From: Acidimicrobiaceae bacterium
Lineage (GTDB): Bacteria; Actinomycetota; Acidimicrobiia; Acidimicrobiales; RAAP-2
Assembly (NCBI GenBank): GCA_947456245.1
Contig: CANGPS010000001.1
Span: 1 to 64,000, forward strand
Direction of reading: 5' to 3'
DNA length: 64,000 bases
Shown here: in pieces, positions 1-10,494 of the stretch
Numbering within the stretch: position 1 is the first letter of the stretch
Layout of the letters: every line of letters starts with the position of its first letter
Position numbers and translations under genes: made by a program
Notes under the pieces: model-generated
The model's database searches: none
Told to the model about the DNA's origin: nothing
The model's input: the letters and a program-made list of their open reading frames with translations, nothing else

Positions 1-725
1 AAGATGCCGTTGGCCTGGCAGGCGTCGACCATGCGGGCGATCGTGTAGTGCCAGAGGTCCTGCTGGAACACGGCCCGTGGTCCGTTGATGTCGCCGTCGG
101 TCGGGTCCTCGCGGACGAGGTAGTCCGGGTGGCCGCCGCCGACGCGGGTGGTCTTCATCCGTCGGTTGGCGGCGAGGTCGGCTGGCCCGAGGGACAGGCC
201 CTGCATGCGCGGCGAGGCGGCGCAGATCTCCTCGACGTTGGCCACGCCACGCGCCGTCTCCAAGATGGCGTGGAGCAGGATCGGCCGGTCGAGGCCGGCC
301 TTGGCCTCGAGCTGGGCCACGAGGCGATCGACGTAGTGGATGTCCTCGGCGCCCTCGACCTTGGGGATCATGATCACGTCGAGCTTGTGGCCCACCTCCG
401 TGACGGCCGTGGTGAGGTCGTCGAGCCCCCAGGGCGAGTCGAGCGAGTTCACCCGGGTCCAGAACTGGGTGGAGCCGAAGTCGACCGTGCGACCGACCTC
501 GACGAGTCCGGCGCGTGCCGCCTCCTTGTCGGTGGCCGGCACGCCATCCTCGAGGTTGGCGAGGAGGACGTCGACCTTGGGTGCGAGCTCGGGGAGCTTG
601 GCCACCATCTTCGGGTTCGACGACGGGAAGAAGTGGATCATCCTCGAGGGGCGGAACGGGATCTCGCGCAGGGGCTCGGGGGCGCCGACGGCGAGCGGGC
701 GGAAGAAGTCTTTCGGGGAGCGCAC
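1..725 (-). CDS. HpcH/HpaI aldolase / citrate lyase (CitE, malyl-CoA lyase-like) family protein, C-terminus beyond window edge
   Basis: Minus-strand reading from GTG at 725: [71 protein letters not shown]...[21 protein letters not shown]...[38 protein letters not shown]...[19 protein letters not shown]. CitE-type motifs. SD-like GGAGGTCC upstream. Not in the ORF track because the ORF is open at the window edge. Confidence 0.85.
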   Translation of the reverse strand, partial: MRSPKDFFRPLAVGAPEPLREIPFRPSRMIHFFPSSNPKMVAKLPELAPKVDVLLANLEDGVPATDKEAARAGLVEVGRTVDFGSTQFWTRVNSLDSPWGLDDLTTAVTEVGHKLDVIMIPKVEGAEDIHYVDRLVAQLEAKAGLDRPILLHAILETARGVANVEEICAASPRMQGLSLGPADLAANRRMKTTRVGGGHPDYLVREDPTDGDINGPRAVFQQDLWHYTIARMVDACQANGI

Positions 726-860
726 TGGACCTCCAGAGTCAGGGAACCCCCACAATCTAGGAGGTGCGGAGGATGGGTGGTCTCGAGATCCCGTCCAGGT
801 CGACCCGCCACCCCAGCGGGCCGCTGTGTCGGGGCGCCGGTCGGGCGATATCGTCCGGCG

Positions 861-1991
861 ATGGGCCTGCGAGGGATGCGCTCGGTGCTCGTGGCTCCGG
901 TGGCCGCGATGCTGCTGCTGTTGAGCGTCGCGGTCCCTGCTGAGGCGTCCTCGTCGCCCAAGGTCACGACGGTGGCGCTGTCGATGCCTAGGTCGTACAC
1001 GCCGCACGCCAAGGTCGGATCGACGGACGACTACCACTGCACCCTGATGGACCCACGCGTGGCCAGCGACGCCTTCGTCACCTCGAGCCAGTTCATTCCG
1101 GGGTCGAAGGAGGTACACCACGCAGCGCTGTTCCTGGTGCCGCCGAAGCTGGCCGCCGCTGCCCGTCGCGCCAACGTCGGGGGCCGGGGGTGGACCTGCT
1201 TCGGGGAGGCGTCACTGCCCGGCGTCCCGTTCGCCACGATCCTCAAGGACCCGATGCTCAGCGAGTGGGCCCCCGGGCACGGTGCGGACGACCTCCCGTC
1301 CGGGACCGGGGTCTACCTGCCCAAGGGCAGCCTGGTCATCATGCAGGTCCACTACAACCTCCTGGTCGGACACCGAGCCGTGCGCAACCGCCTGGTGCTG
1401 CACACTGTCCCGGCCAGCACGCCGCTGCAGCGCCTCAAGCTCAACATCGTGCTCGCACCGCCGGACATCCCCTGTCCTGCCGGGGTGACCGGTCCTCTGT
1501 GCGATCGGTCGGCATCGTTGGCCGATCAGGGGGCGCGCTTCGGCGACCATGCGGTCACCATCGTCAACTCGATCGAGACGGCGTGCCGGCGCGATGGCGT
1601 CAATCCTCCGGCGGGCGACACGACGACCTGCACCTGGCCGGTCTCCTCGGACGGCTACATCGTTCGGACCCAGGCCCACATGCACCTGCTCGGCCGGAGC
1701 CTCCAGCTGACGCTCAACGCCGGGTCGGGCTCACCCGAGACGGTCCTGAGCGTGCCCGCCTACAACTTCGACTTCCAGAAGGCCTACAACCTGCGCCATC
1801 CGATCGCTGTCCACGCCGGCGACACCCTGCAGGTCTCGTGCACCTTCGACCCGACGCTGGCGCAGAAGCTCCCCGTGCTCCGCAAGGCCCCGCCGCACTT
1901 CGTGACCTGGGGCGATGGGTCCACCGACGAGATGTGCATCGGGTTGGCCTATGTGTCGCCCAAGCTCCCGAGCTCGTCGTCTGGGGCCTGA
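861..1991 (+). CDS. Secreted copper type II ascorbate-dependent monooxygenase-like (PHM/DBM-like) protein
   Basis: ATG at 861 followed by signal peptide ([29 protein letters not shown]); motifs [35 protein letters not shown] match the copper-ligand pattern HH...H...HxH...M. The upstream part of track ORF 48..1991 is antisense to the CitE-like gene. Confidence 0.7.
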   Translation: MGLRGMRSVLVAPVAAMLLLLSVAVPAEASSSPKVTTVALSMPRSYTPHAKVGSTDDYHCTLMDPRVASDAFVTSSQFIPGSKEVHHAALFLVPPKLAAAARRANVGGRGWTCFGEASLPGVPFATILKDPMLSEWAPGHGADDLPSGTGVYLPKGSLVIMQVHYNLLVGHRAVRNRLVLHTVPASTPLQRLKLNIVLAPPDIPCPAGVTGPLCDRSASLADQGARFGDHAVTIVNSIETACRRDGVNPPAGDTTTCTWPVSSDGYIVRTQAHMHLLGRSLQLTLNAGSGSPETVLSVPAYNFDFQKAYNLRHPIAVHAGDTLQVSCTFDPTLAQKLPVLRKAPPHFVTWGDGSTDEMCIGLAYVSPKLPSSSSGA

Positions 1992-2012
1992 CTCACCAGG
2001 GTCCCGGGCGCC

Positions 2013-2756
2013 TCAGCCCTTCCGCGGGCCGCCCGCCATGCGCTCAGCCATGTCGTCAGGAAGGCCGTGGGGGAGCGTGCGCTCCCTGTGCAAAGCCTCT
2101 GAGCGCGTCATCTCGCGACGCTCGTCGACCAGGCGCTTGACGATGCGGTTGGTCCCTGGCGAGTTGGCCGCGATCTCCTGTGCGAGTGCTCGGACCGTGG
2201 CGTCGAGGTCCTCGTCGGGGACGCAGCGGTCGACGAGGCCGATGGCGAGGGCCTCTGGTCCGGTGATCCGACGGCTGGTGAACATGAGCTCCTTGGCCGT
2301 CGACCGGCCGACGCGCTCGGGGAGTCGGACCGACATGCCCCAGATGGGGGCCAGGCCCCACTGGCCGTGGGTGTCACCGAGGCGGGTCGACGCCGCCGCC
2401 ACCAGGAGGTCGCAGCCCAGGGCGAGCTCCAGCCCGCCGGTGAAGCAGTGCCCGTGGAGCCTGGCGATGGTGGGCATGGGGAGGGACTCGAGGGCGTCGA
2501 CGGTCTCGGGCTCGAAGTGGCGGGTGGGGGCGCGCTCTCCGCTGGCGATGGCTGGGAGGTCGTGGCCGGCGCAGAAGGACCGACCGGCTCCCTCGAGGAC
2601 CACGACGGCGGTGTCGCTCGAGTCGGCGAGATCGTCGAGGTGGTGCCGGAGCTCCACGAAGACCCCGGGGGTGAGGGCATTGAGCTTGTCGGGGCGATTG
2701 AGGGTGAGCGTGGTGATGCCGCCGTCGTCGGATCGGAGCACGAGGGGTTCGGTCAT
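2013..2756 (-). CDS. Enoyl-CoA hydratase/isomerase family protein
   Basis: LTLNRPDKLNALTPGV...GAGRSFCAGHDL...GHCFTGGLELALGCDLLVAA: crotonase fold; SD AGGAGG upstream. Confidence 0.9.
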   Translation of the reverse strand: MTEPLVLRSDDGGITTLTLNRPDKLNALTPGVFVELRHHLDDLADSSDTAVVVLEGAGRSFCAGHDLPAIASGERAPTRHFEPETVDALESLPMPTIARLHGHCFTGGLELALGCDLLVAAASTRLGDTHGQWGLAPIWGMSVRLPERVGRSTAKELMFTSRRITGPEALAIGLVDRCVPDEDLDATVRALAQEIAANSPGTNRIVKRLVDERREMTRSEALHRERTLPHGLPDDMAERMAGGPRKG

Positions 2757-2916
2757 GGTCGCAGGACCTCCTTGTCGAGTCCGACCATCCCTGGAGGCGG
2801 GGCGTCGACCGAGTCGATGTCGGCTGAACCTACCGCGTCGTCCTCGGTGGGCATGTGGACCGACGTCGGCTAGGCGGCTAGACCACTAGGACTGCGGACG
2901 ATCCCAAGGAGCACCC

Positions 2917-5070
2917 ATGCCCATCGCCATCACCGAAGACCACCTCGCCCTGGCCGAGACCGCGGCCGACCTCCTCGCCGCCCGAGGAGGGACGCAGGGT
3001 GCGAGAGACCTCCTCGCGGCACCGGCTGAGGAGCTCCCGGCCACCTGGGCAGAGATGGCCGAGCTCGGATGGCTCGGTCTCCACCTCCCCGAGGCCCACG
3101 GGGGGTCCGGCTTCGGCCTCGAGGAGCTCGTCATCCTGGCGGAGGCGATGGGAGCCAACCTCGCGCCCGGGCCCTTCGTCCCGACGGTCATCGCCAGCGC
3201 CGTGATCGCTGCGGCTGGGAACGATCAGGAGTCCGCTCGGCTGCTCCCGGGCTTCTCGGATGGCTCGCTGACCGGGGCGGTGGCGCTCGGCGCAAGGGTC
3301 TCGTTCGACGGGACGACGGCCTCGGGCGACGCTGGCGTCGTGCTCGGCGGCGGGCTGGCCAAGGTGCTGCTGGTCGCCTGCGGTGACGACGTGCTGGTCG
3401 TCGAGGTCGGTGCCGGGGTCTCGGTCGAGGTACCGGAGAACCTCGACCCCTCGCGTCGCTCCGCCAGGGTCGTCCTCGATGGTGCTCCCGCCACGGTCCT
3501 CGCCGGCGCCGGCCAGCTCCTCGTGGACCTCAGCCGCGTGCTGCTCGCCGCCGAGGCGGTCGGCGTCGCCTCTGCGTGCACGCAGATGGGCGCCGCCTAC
3601 GCCAAGGAGCGCCTGCAGTTCGGTCGGGTCATCGGCACCTACCAGGCCGTGAAGCACCACTGCGCCAACATGGCCGTGGCCACAGAGCTCGCCACCTCGG
3701 CCGTGTGGGACGCAGCGAAGGCGGCCTCCACCGGTGGTGACGTCTTCTCCTACACCGCCGCCGTGGCCGCCACGCTGGCCGGGCCGGCCGCCGACCTCTG
3801 CGCCAACCTCAACACCCAGGTCCACGGCGGCATCGCCATCACCTGGGAGCACGACGCGCACCTCTACATGCGACGGGCCACCACCCTGCTGTCCTTCCTC
3901 GATCCCGAGCGGGCGGCGACCGACCTCACCGAGCTCACGCGTCGGGGCGTCACCCGGGGCAAGAGCGTGGAGCTCCCGCCCGAGGCCGAGGAGATCCGTG
4001 GCGAGGTGCAGGCCTTCGTCGCCAGCATCGCGGGGCTCTCGGCCGACGAGCAGCGTGCTCGGTTGATCGAGACGGGGTACGTGATGCCGCACTGGCCGAC
4101 CCCCTACGGTCGTTCGGCGGGCGCCATCGAGCAGCTCGTGATCGAGCAGGAGTTCGGGGCCGCCGGCATCCGACGCCCGGGCTACGGGATCACCGCGTGG
4201 AACATCCTCACCATCATCCAGTTCGCCACGGAGGATCAGAAGGCCCGGTGGGTGCTTCCTGCCCTCAACCACGAGGTCATCTGGTGCCAGCTGTTCTCCG
4301 AGCCGAACGCCGGCTCGGATGCCGCCGGTGTCCAGACCAAGGCCACCAGGGTCGACGGCGGTTGGCTGGTGAACGGCCAGAAGGTGTGGACGTCAGGTGC
4401 TCACGTCGCCGGCATGGGGTTCGCCACGGTGCGGACCAACCCCGATGTCCCCAAGCACGACGGCATCACCATGATGGCGATCGACATGCACGCTCCCGGT
4501 GTGGAGGTGCGCCCGCTCAAGCAGGCGTCCGGAGCATCGGACTTCAACGAGGTCTTCTTCTCCGACGTGTTCGTGCCCGATGACGATGTGGTGGGACCCG
4601 TGGACGGCGGGTGGACGGTCGCTCGGGCCACGCTCGGCAATGAGAGCGTGAGCATCGGCTCCGGTGACGGCGGCCTTTCGCTGCCGGGTTCCGCCCTGGT
4701 CGAGGCCTTCGACAAGAACGACGGCCGCCTCGATGGCGGTGAGGCGCGCATCGGCCGCTACATCGCCCAGCACCAGGCCATGGGGCTGCTCAACCTCCGC
4801 GCCGCCAACCGAGCGGTGGCCGGTTCGGAGCCCGGGCCCGAGGGAGCGATGACCAAGCTGGTCCTCTCCGAGATCGGCCACGAGGCCGCCGCCATCCTGA
4901 CCGATGCCTACGGCCCTCAGTCGGTCTTCATGGACGGGGACACGGCCATGAGCAACGTCCTGGTCCTGATGCACCGTGGGATGTCGATCGCCGGAGGCAC
5001 CTCGGAGATCAAGCGCAACCAGATCGGTGAGCGGATCCTCGGTCTCCCTCGGGACCCACTGATCAAGTAG
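2917..5070 (+). CDS. Two-domain acyl-CoA dehydrogenase (tandem ACAD fusion, FadE34-like size)
   Basis: 717 aa with two ACAD-like halves; C-terminal half has WCQLFSEPNAGSDAAGVQTKA and SIAGGTSEIKRNQIGERILGLPRDP. Confidence 0.9.
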   Translation: MPIAITEDHLALAETAADLLAARGGTQGARDLLAAPAEELPATWAEMAELGWLGLHLPEAHGGSGFGLEELVILAEAMGANLAPGPFVPTVIASAVIAAAGNDQESARLLPGFSDGSLTGAVALGARVSFDGTTASGDAGVVLGGGLAKVLLVACGDDVLVVEVGAGVSVEVPENLDPSRRSARVVLDGAPATVLAGAGQLLVDLSRVLLAAEAVGVASACTQMGAAYAKERLQFGRVIGTYQAVKHHCANMAVATELATSAVWDAAKAASTGGDVFSYTAAVAATLAGPAADLCANLNTQVHGGIAITWEHDAHLYMRRATTLLSFLDPERAATDLTELTRRGVTRGKSVELPPEAEEIRGEVQAFVASIAGLSADEQRARLIETGYVMPHWPTPYGRSAGAIEQLVIEQEFGAAGIRRPGYGITAWNILTIIQFATEDQKARWVLPALNHEVIWCQLFSEPNAGSDAAGVQTKATRVDGGWLVNGQKVWTSGAHVAGMGFATVRTNPDVPKHDGITMMAIDMHAPGVEVRPLKQASGASDFNEVFFSDVFVPDDDVVGPVDGGWTVARATLGNESVSIGSGDGGLSLPGSALVEAFDKNDGRLDGGEARIGRYIAQHQAMGLLNLRAANRAVAGSEPGPEGAMTKLVLSEIGHEAAAILTDAYGPQSVFMDGDTAMSNVLVLMHRGMSIAGGTSEIKRNQIGERILGLPRDPLIK

Positions 5071-5148
5071 CCGCCCCGGGCGGCCGACCGGGGCGACTGC
5101 TACCGTCCGGCGACAGGCCCGGGACGGGTCCGAGCAGGGGAGGGTTCC

Positions 5149-6204
5149 ATGGCGTACCGCGTCATCCAGTGGGCGACCGGAGGGGTCGGCCGGGCGGCGA
5201 TCGAGGGCATCCTCGACCATCCTGAGCTCGAGCTCGCCGGGGCGTGGGTGCACAGCGAGTCCAAGGTGGGGGTCGATCTCGGAGAGCTCGTGGGGCGCGC
5301 CGCCATCGGCGTGGAGGCCACGGACGATGTCGACGCCCTGCTCGACCTCGAGGCCGACTGCGTGCTGTACGCCCCGGTCATGCCCGATCCGGGACTCGTG
5401 GCGAGGATCCTGCGGTCGGGGCACAACGTGGTCACGCCGCTCGGCTGGTTCTATCCACCTCAGGCCGATCGGGAGGTCATGGACGAGGCAGCGGTGGCTG
5501 GCGGTGTGACCCTCCACGGCACGGGGATCCACCCGGGCGGGATCACCGAGCGCTTCCCGCTCATGATCTCGGCGCTGTCGGGATCGATCACGCACGTCAG
5601 GGCCGAGGAGTTCTCCGACATCCGGACCTACGGGGCGCCTGACGTGATCCGGGACTGGATGCTCTTCGGCGCCACCCCGGAGGTCGCTGCGACGTCGATC
5701 ATGGCCGAGGCACTCGGTGCGGGCTTCCGCCAGTCGGTCCAGATGGTGGCGGACGTCCTCGGCTTCCGACTGGACCCGGTGATGCAGACCACGCACGAGA
5801 CGGCGGTGGCGACGGCGCCGATCGACTCGCCGATCGGGCCGATCGCGCCCGGACTTGTGGCGGCCCAGCGATTCCGGTGGGTGGCGACGGTCGACGGGGA
5901 GCCGGTCGTGACCGCCGCGGTGAACTGGCTGATGGGTGAGGAGCACCTCGAGCCCGCCTGGACGTTCGGACCCAAGGGCGAGCGCTTCGAGGTGGAGGTG
6001 ACGGGGGACCCCTCGAGCCTGACGACCTTCTCCAAGCTCCACCCTGAGTCGGTGGCGGCCGGCCTCGAGCGGAACCCCGGCATCGTGGCCACGGCCATGC
6101 ACTGCGTCAACGCCGTCCCGGCGGTCTGTCGTGCCGAACCCGGCCTCAAGACCTATCTCGACCTCCCGCTGGTGGCGGGGACCGCGGCGAGGGCGCTCCG
6201 ATAG
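5149..6204 (+). CDS. NAD(P)-binding dihydrodipicolinate reductase-like / 2,4-diaminopentanoate dehydrogenase-like protein
   Basis: MAYRVIQWATGGVGRAAIEGILDHPELELAGAWVHSESKVGVDLGEL typical N-terminal NAD(P)-binding region of this family. Confidence 0.8.
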   Translation: MAYRVIQWATGGVGRAAIEGILDHPELELAGAWVHSESKVGVDLGELVGRAAIGVEATDDVDALLDLEADCVLYAPVMPDPGLVARILRSGHNVVTPLGWFYPPQADREVMDEAAVAGGVTLHGTGIHPGGITERFPLMISALSGSITHVRAEEFSDIRTYGAPDVIRDWMLFGATPEVAATSIMAEALGAGFRQSVQMVADVLGFRLDPVMQTTHETAVATAPIDSPIGPIAPGLVAAQRFRWVATVDGEPVVTAAVNWLMGEEHLEPAWTFGPKGERFEVEVTGDPSSLTTFSKLHPESVAAGLERNPGIVATAMHCVNAVPAVCRAEPGLKTYLDLPLVAGTAARALR

Positions 6205-6248
6205 CCTCAGGCCTGATGCGCCACCTGGCGCCGGGAGGGGTGAGTTCG

Positions 6249-7244
<996 letters not shown>

Positions 7245-7365
7245 GCTCCGCAGGGTGCGAACTCCGCACGCCAAGGAAACCGCTGGTCCTGACCAGATTC
7301 TGAGCGCCGGCGGTGCAAGACTCGGCCATCGGCTCGCTGGAGGGGAGGCAGGCGGATTCTGAGAC

Positions 7366-7386
7366 GTACCAGAAGCCCTCTGGTAC
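7366..7386. promoter_or_regulatory. Perfect 8-bp inverted repeat GTACCAGA-AGCCC-TCTGGTAC just upstream of the 7403 gene
   Basis: Read directly; 5-nt loop, ends 16 nt before ATG 7403. Confidence 0.5.
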
Positions 7387-7402
7387 CATCAAGCCAATCG
7401 CT

Positions 7403-8521
7403 ATGACCTCCGCCACCCTCTACCGTCGCAGTGTCCCGTGGCTAATCGCGACGTCCGTCGTGCTCCTCGTCTCGAGCTTCCTCGTCAACACGTCTTCAGG
7501 CGGTGCTGGCGGGTATCCCGGACCGATCGCCCGTCCGGACATCCCCGGTGGGGGGTTCGACCAGATCGTCCCGATCGGCGGCTCGACGACGACGGTCTAT
7601 TTCTGCGGCTTCCTGATCGGCACCCCGGTGACCTTCGAGGTCAATGGCACCGCCGTCTCCGGCGCGGCGAGCCCTGACAACAACGGCTGCGTGCAGTTCC
7701 TGATCACCGTCGGCGGCGGGCCGACGCAGACCTTCCAGACCTACGGGCCGAACGGGCCCATCACCCTCGGTCCGGTGAACTCCACCTTCGGCCGGAACAC
7801 GGTGACGGCAAGGGGAACCGGTGGCCCAGGCCCGTACCGCGGCAAGCGCGTCGGCCTCAGCGGGTACGTGACGACTCCGGAGTCGCCGCCACCTCCGCCG
7901 CCTCCGCCCACGACGACCCCACCTCCGACCTCGACCCCCGTGGGTCCGACCTCGTCCACCACCACGTCGACCACCCAGCCAGGCCCGACGTCCACCACGA
8001 CGACCCGCCCGTCGACGACCACGACGACCCGCCCGTCGAGCAACACCACCACCACGCTTCGGCCGTTCGTCCCGTCGCAGCACCACATCAACCACCATGA
8101 CGCAGCCAGCATCGGCCTGGCCGCCGGTGCGGCCGCAGCCGCCGCCGCTGGTGCGGCAGCCGCCGCCGCTGCTGGCGCAGCCGCTGCAGGTGTGGCCGGC
8201 GCCGCCTCGGCCGCGGCAGCTGGAGCGAGCGCAGCCGGTGTTGCGGGCGCAGCGGGCACGGCTGGTGCCGCTGGTGCAGCAGGGACCGCAGGAGCGGCTT
8301 CTTCGGCCGGAACCGCTGGGGCCGCTTCGGCTGACGCCGCCGCAGCCTCGGGGACGGGTAGTGCAAGCAGCTCCGCAGCCGCTGGGGGCCGCTCGGGTCG
8401 TTCGGGTGCGGCTGGAGCCGCCGAGAAGGACACCCAGGAGGGCACCAAGGACGAGGAGTCCGAGGAGGACGAGTCCGAGGGCAACTCCTTCACCAAGGAC
8501 ACGGACGGAGACCAGCCATGA
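7403..8521 (+). CDS. Secreted/membrane-anchored low-complexity protein: signal/TM, ~100-aa beta-like domain with two Cys, Thr/Pro-rich linker, Ala-rich tract, acidic tail
   Basis: MTSATLYRRSVPWLIATSVVLLVSSFLV... GGSTTTVYFCGFLIGTPVTFEVNGTAVSGAASPDNNGCVQFLI ... PPPPPPPPTTTPPPTSTP...TTTTTRPSS ... AAAAAGAAAAAAAGAAAAGVAG... EKDTQEGTKDEESEEDESEG. Start chosen at ATG 7403 within track ORF 7313..8521. Confidence 0.65.
   Translation: MTSATLYRRSVPWLIATSVVLLVSSFLVNTSSGGAGGYPGPIARPDIPGGGFDQIVPIGGSTTTVYFCGFLIGTPVTFEVNGTAVSGAASPDNNGCVQFLITVGGGPTQTFQTYGPNGPITLGPVNSTFGRNTVTARGTGGPGPYRGKRVGLSGYVTTPESPPPPPPPPTTTPPPTSTPVGPTSSTTTSTTQPGPTSTTTTRPSTTTTTRPSSNTTTTLRPFVPSQHHINHHDAASIGLAAGAAAAAAAGAAAAAAAGAAAAGVAGAASAAAAGASAAGVAGAAGTAGAAGAAGTAGAASSAGTAGAASADAAAASGTGSASSSAAAGGRSGRSGAAGAAEKDTQEGTKDEESEEDESEGNSFTKDTDGDQP
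7994..8039 (+). repeat. Two exact 22-nt copies (ACCACGACGACCCGCCCGTCGA) at 24-nt period inside the Thr/Pro linker
   Basis: Copies at 7994-8015 and 8018-8039 read directly. Confidence 0.8.
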
Positions 8522-9726
8522 CCCAGGAGGAGGGGAGCGCCGTGGCGATCGAGACCGAGACGCAGGCTCCCGCGGCGCCCATCGTGAGCCAGGACAGGGT
8601 CAAGAGCTGGACGTGGTTCGGCACGGGTGCCGCCGACTGGGTCGGCGTCCGCATCCCTGAGATCCTCGGCAAGGTCACCTTCATCCCCAAGCGGACGCTC
8701 AGCGACTCGACCTACCTGCGCGCCTCGCTCGGCGACCTCTGGTTGGCGCTCCCCATGGTCGCCTTCGTCTTCGGCGTCATGTCGGCCCACACCACCGGTG
8801 GTGTCGCCATCCCGCCGACCACGACGCAGTTCCTGATCCTCATGGTGATCGGCATCATCGACGCCTTCTCTGGGCTGATCGGGTTCCTGCCCTTCTTCGT
8901 CTGGACGATCCTGACCGGCCACCTCGACTCGCTCCACGCCATCGGCGGGACCTTCGGGCTAGCCATCATGTGGTGGGCAGGGGCGCAGACCGGTCACTAC
9001 TTCCGCCCCGTCGGGCGCTGGGACAACGAGCCTTCGGCCTGGCAGCGGGCCTGGCGCATCGGTGGTGACATGATCATCCTCCCGGCGATCGGCGGCCTGG
9101 TCCTCGGCTCCCTCGTCCTCGTCATGCCGTGGATGACCGGCCTCCAGGTCCCCATCGCCAACCAGTCGAACCTGGTCAAGATCGTCGCCATCTCGGCCTT
9201 CTTCGTCCGGGCGGTGGCGGGGGCCGTGGTCATCTACAACTACCGAGACCGCCTGGCCAGCCTGCCGTGGCCGGTCGTCGAGCCCCGCAACAAGATCGTG
9301 GACGCGGTCATCAAGCTCCTCGGGGTCTTCGTCGCCTTCGTCGCCATCTGGTGCATGTTCGGATGGACCCTGCCGACGCTGCTGATCGTGATCGTCTACA
9401 TCGTGATGGGACCGATCGTCCTGCTCGGCCAGAAGTTCCCGGAGTCCACCTGGATCTACCGCCTCACCCCACGGCGGGCCAACCAGCTGATCGTGATCAT
9501 CCTGGTGGCCGAGCTGATCCTCCGCCTGGTGAGCCCCCACATCGCTGACCAGCAGACGGCGCTCGCCTGGACCTTCGTCGGTCTCGGCGCCCTCGTGCTG
9601 GTGCTGATCACCCTGATGCAGTTCAAGGGCAGGGACTGGCCGGAGACCTGGGTCTTCCGGGTCCTCGGAGCGGCCTCGATCGTGCTCTTCGTCCTCGTCG
9701 TCCAGGGGTTCGTCACCCTCAGCTGA
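8518..9726 (+). CDS. Polytopic membrane protein (about 8-9 hydrophobic segments), unknown function
   Basis: Hydrophobic segments e.g. LWLALPMVAFVFGVMSA, FLILMVIGIIDAFSGLIGFLPFFVWTILTG, LLIVIVYIVMGPIVLLG, LVLVLITLMQF; ATGA overlap with upstream gene at 8518-8521. Confidence 0.75.
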   Translation: MTQEEGSAVAIETETQAPAAPIVSQDRVKSWTWFGTGAADWVGVRIPEILGKVTFIPKRTLSDSTYLRASLGDLWLALPMVAFVFGVMSAHTTGGVAIPPTTTQFLILMVIGIIDAFSGLIGFLPFFVWTILTGHLDSLHAIGGTFGLAIMWWAGAQTGHYFRPVGRWDNEPSAWQRAWRIGGDMIILPAIGGLVLGSLVLVMPWMTGLQVPIANQSNLVKIVAISAFFVRAVAGAVVIYNYRDRLASLPWPVVEPRNKIVDAVIKLLGVFVAFVAIWCMFGWTLPTLLIVIVYIVMGPIVLLGQKFPESTWIYRLTPRRANQLIVIILVAELILRLVSPHIADQQTALAWTFVGLGALVLVLITLMQFKGRDWPETWVFRVLGAASIVLFVLVVQGFVTLS

Positions 9727-9768
9727 TCCGCAGGCCCGCCTGTGCGTGCAGTGTGGAGGAGGGGACGA

Positions 9769-10452
9769 TCAGGCCGTGATGGCCGGTGGTGACGGTCGTC
9801 GTGCATCGATGGCCGCCAACGAGGACTTGAGGCTCTCGATGAACTGCGCCTGATCTCCTCGCCAGATCGCCAGCGCGAGATCGACGTTGAACCCCACCCA
9901 CCCGGCGACGCCGGAGCCGTAGGTGATCACCGTGGGCTTCTGGCGGTTGCTCACCGCCACGGTCAGCGTCCCGGTGTCGTCGTCCCGGTTCATCGCCACC
10001 ACCTTGGCGAAGGCGCACTCACGGGTCTGCGTGGGACCGGTGAAGACGATCCGCTGGTCGGTGATGAACATGGTGCCGGTGGCGACGACGCTCGGAGCCA
10101 TGGGGCCCTGCTCGAAGTGACCCCGCTGGGCGGAGACGTGGTAGCGGACCGTGCGACCGCCGAGGGAGCCGATGGGGATGGAGAAGCCCTGCGAGCCGCC
10201 CACATAGTGCCCCTGTCCCCGGCGCTCCTCGACGAGGCCGCAGTTGGTCAGCATCCCCACGCCCCGCTCGCCCTTGTGGAGGACGAGGCCCTCGGTGGCG
10301 CCGTTGGGGTTCGACGCCGCCTCGATCAGGGCCAGCTCGGCGTCGTGCTCTGCCTGCCAGGAGGCCAGCCTCTTGGCATAGTCCTCGCCGGCGACCTTGG
10401 CCTGATGGGCCGCATGGGCCGCGGCGCGCTTCTTGCGGAACTGCTCGAACAT
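9769..10452 (-). CDS. Hypothetical protein, possible PH/GRAM-like domain
   Basis: 227 aa; MFEQFRKKRAAAHAAHQ...; TGTMFITDQRIVFTGPTQTRECAFAKV resembles bacterial PH-like domains; SD GAGGAGG upstream. Confidence 0.6.
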   Translation of the reverse strand: MFEQFRKKRAAAHAAHQAKVAGEDYAKRLASWQAEHDAELALIEAASNPNGATEGLVLHKGERGVGMLTNCGLVEERRGQGHYVGGSQGFSIPIGSLGGRTVRYHVSAQRGHFEQGPMAPSVVATGTMFITDQRIVFTGPTQTRECAFAKVVAMNRDDDTGTLTVAVSNRQKPTVITYGSGVAGWVGFNVDLALAIWRGDQAQFIESLKSSLAAIDARRPSPPAITA

Positions 10453-10494
10453 CGGTTGCCTCCTCGAGCCCGAAGGCTAGCGGCGAGGTGTCTC

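Noticed and set aside
48-860. N-terminal ~270 codons of track ORF 48..1991
   Set aside because: Antisense to the CitE/malyl-CoA-lyase-like gene, which has clear family motifs; the real plus-strand gene starts at 861 with a signal peptide.
2878-6102. Long minus-strand ORFs 2878..4272 and 4393..6102
   Set aside because: Antisense shadows of the ACAD and dehydrogenase genes; Arg/Gly/His-rich composition with no motifs, typical of high-GC mirror ORFs.
7741-8937. Minus-strand ORF of 398 aa with Pro/Ala-rich sequence
   Set aside because: Mirror reading of the low-complexity Ala/Thr/Pro gene; it spans two real plus-strand genes.
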